Shown one piece after another: positions 63,867 through 64,000 of a stretch of DNA of 64,000 bases (positions are counted from its first letter, which is position 1; each line of letters starts with the position of its first letter). The stretch is from assembly GCF_011065895.1 (NCBI RefSeq), contig NZ_JAALCR010000027.1:21515-85514 (forward strand). The letters run 5' to 3'. Source of the DNA: Paludisphaera rhizosphaerae (lineage in GTDB: Bacteria > Planctomycetota > Planctomycetia > Isosphaerales > Isosphaeraceae). Under the pieces are notes generated by a model. That model worked only from the letters and a program-made list of their open reading frames with translations. It had not been told where the DNA came from and did not search any database. The position numbers and the translations under genes are program-made.

Positions 63867-64000
63867 CCGGCCTTCCCCCCTCGCGGGGGAAGGTGGCCGA
63901 AGGCCGGATGAGGGGGGATCGGCTCTGCGTTCAAGCCGGCCGGACGGATGCGAATCCGACGGCGGTCGTCCCCCCCTCATCTGATCGCTTCGCGATCTGT
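63867..64000. repeat. REP-like element and start of its inverted partner, cut by window edge
   Basis: Bases 63867-63922 hold two hairpins: CCTTCCCCC/GGGGGAAGG around TCGC, and GGCCGAAGGCC. They are followed by GATGAGGGGGGATC. From about 63966 a related inverted arm begins (GTCCCCCCCTCAT, then the hairpin GATCGCTTCGCGATC) and runs off the edge. The layout resembles the pair at 47001-47172. No gene is present. Confidence 0.8.

Overview
The window looks like chromosomal DNA from a planctomycete, most likely an Isosphaeraceae-type (Paludisphaera/Singulisphaera-like) bacterium. This is inferred from family content, not from a database search. GC content is very high, and the gene set is typical of the phylum: two DUF1501 proteins, a PSD1 (DUF1549/DUF1553) cytochrome c protein, a DUF1559 pseudopilin, a PVC-type heme-binding dehydrogenase, a PEP-CTERM protein, an ECF sigma factor next to a giant Ser/Thr kinase, two secreted Gfo/Idh/MocA oxidoreductases and a sulfatase. 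Most long ORFs opposite these genes are high-GC shadows and are left out.

Layout. 1-5.3 kb: the 3' part of a large secreted fibronectin-III/HEXXH protein and a small secreted partner. 5.3-12.6 kb: an eroded accessory stretch. It holds a broken IS5-type transposase, a comM-like gene split by a -1 frameshift, a gene carrying a 17-copy hexanucleotide tract and its own frameshift, tandem hairpins, about 1 kb with no recognisable gene, a divergent tyrosine recombinase, and the 5' half of a tRNA-Ser(GGA) relic upstream of that recombinase. 12.6-24.4 kb: single genes and short operons, including DUF1501, an alpha/beta hydrolase, DUF1559, a DUF4160/DUF2442 pair, a YCF48-like propeller, a two-gene HEPN module, a luciferase-like monooxygenase, an NHL protein, AlgH and an ABM monooxygenase. 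24.4-35.2 kb: a PYP-rich lipoprotein, the sigma factor and kinase pair, an M16 peptidase and two membrane proteins. 35.3-49.7 kb: a Gfo/Idh/MocA protein, a PoxB-like enzyme, CutC, a 1,473-residue fusion dehydrogenase, a PEP-CTERM protein, and a DUF1501 plus PSD1 pair. 50-64 kb: a membrane-fused spermidine synthase-like protein divergent from an ABC exporter, an M61 peptidase with a CBM9-like domain, an M48 peptidase, and an oxidoreductase-MFS-sulfatase run.

How the genes work together. Much of the window serves the cell surface and periplasm: breakdown of complex, probably sulfated, carbohydrate (sulfatase, MFS importer, Gfo/Idh/MocA enzymes, DUF1501/PSD1, PVC dehydrogenase), proteolysis (M16, M48, M61, HEXXH) and signalling (ECF sigma factor with STPK-AAA). 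Non-coding structure is rich: two copies of a ~100 bp palindromic mobile repeat (30.0 and 38.7 kb), inverted REP-like elements (47.0 and 63.9 kb), nested dyads upstream of the recombinase, a perfect 14 bp palindrome in a divergent promoter, and hairpins between convergent genes.

The best candidates for something undescribed are the HEPN two-gene module next to DUF4160/DUF2442, the recombinase/tRNA-relic locus, the ~100 bp palindromic repeat family, and the three-part isochorismatase-ThuA-PVC dehydrogenase fusion.
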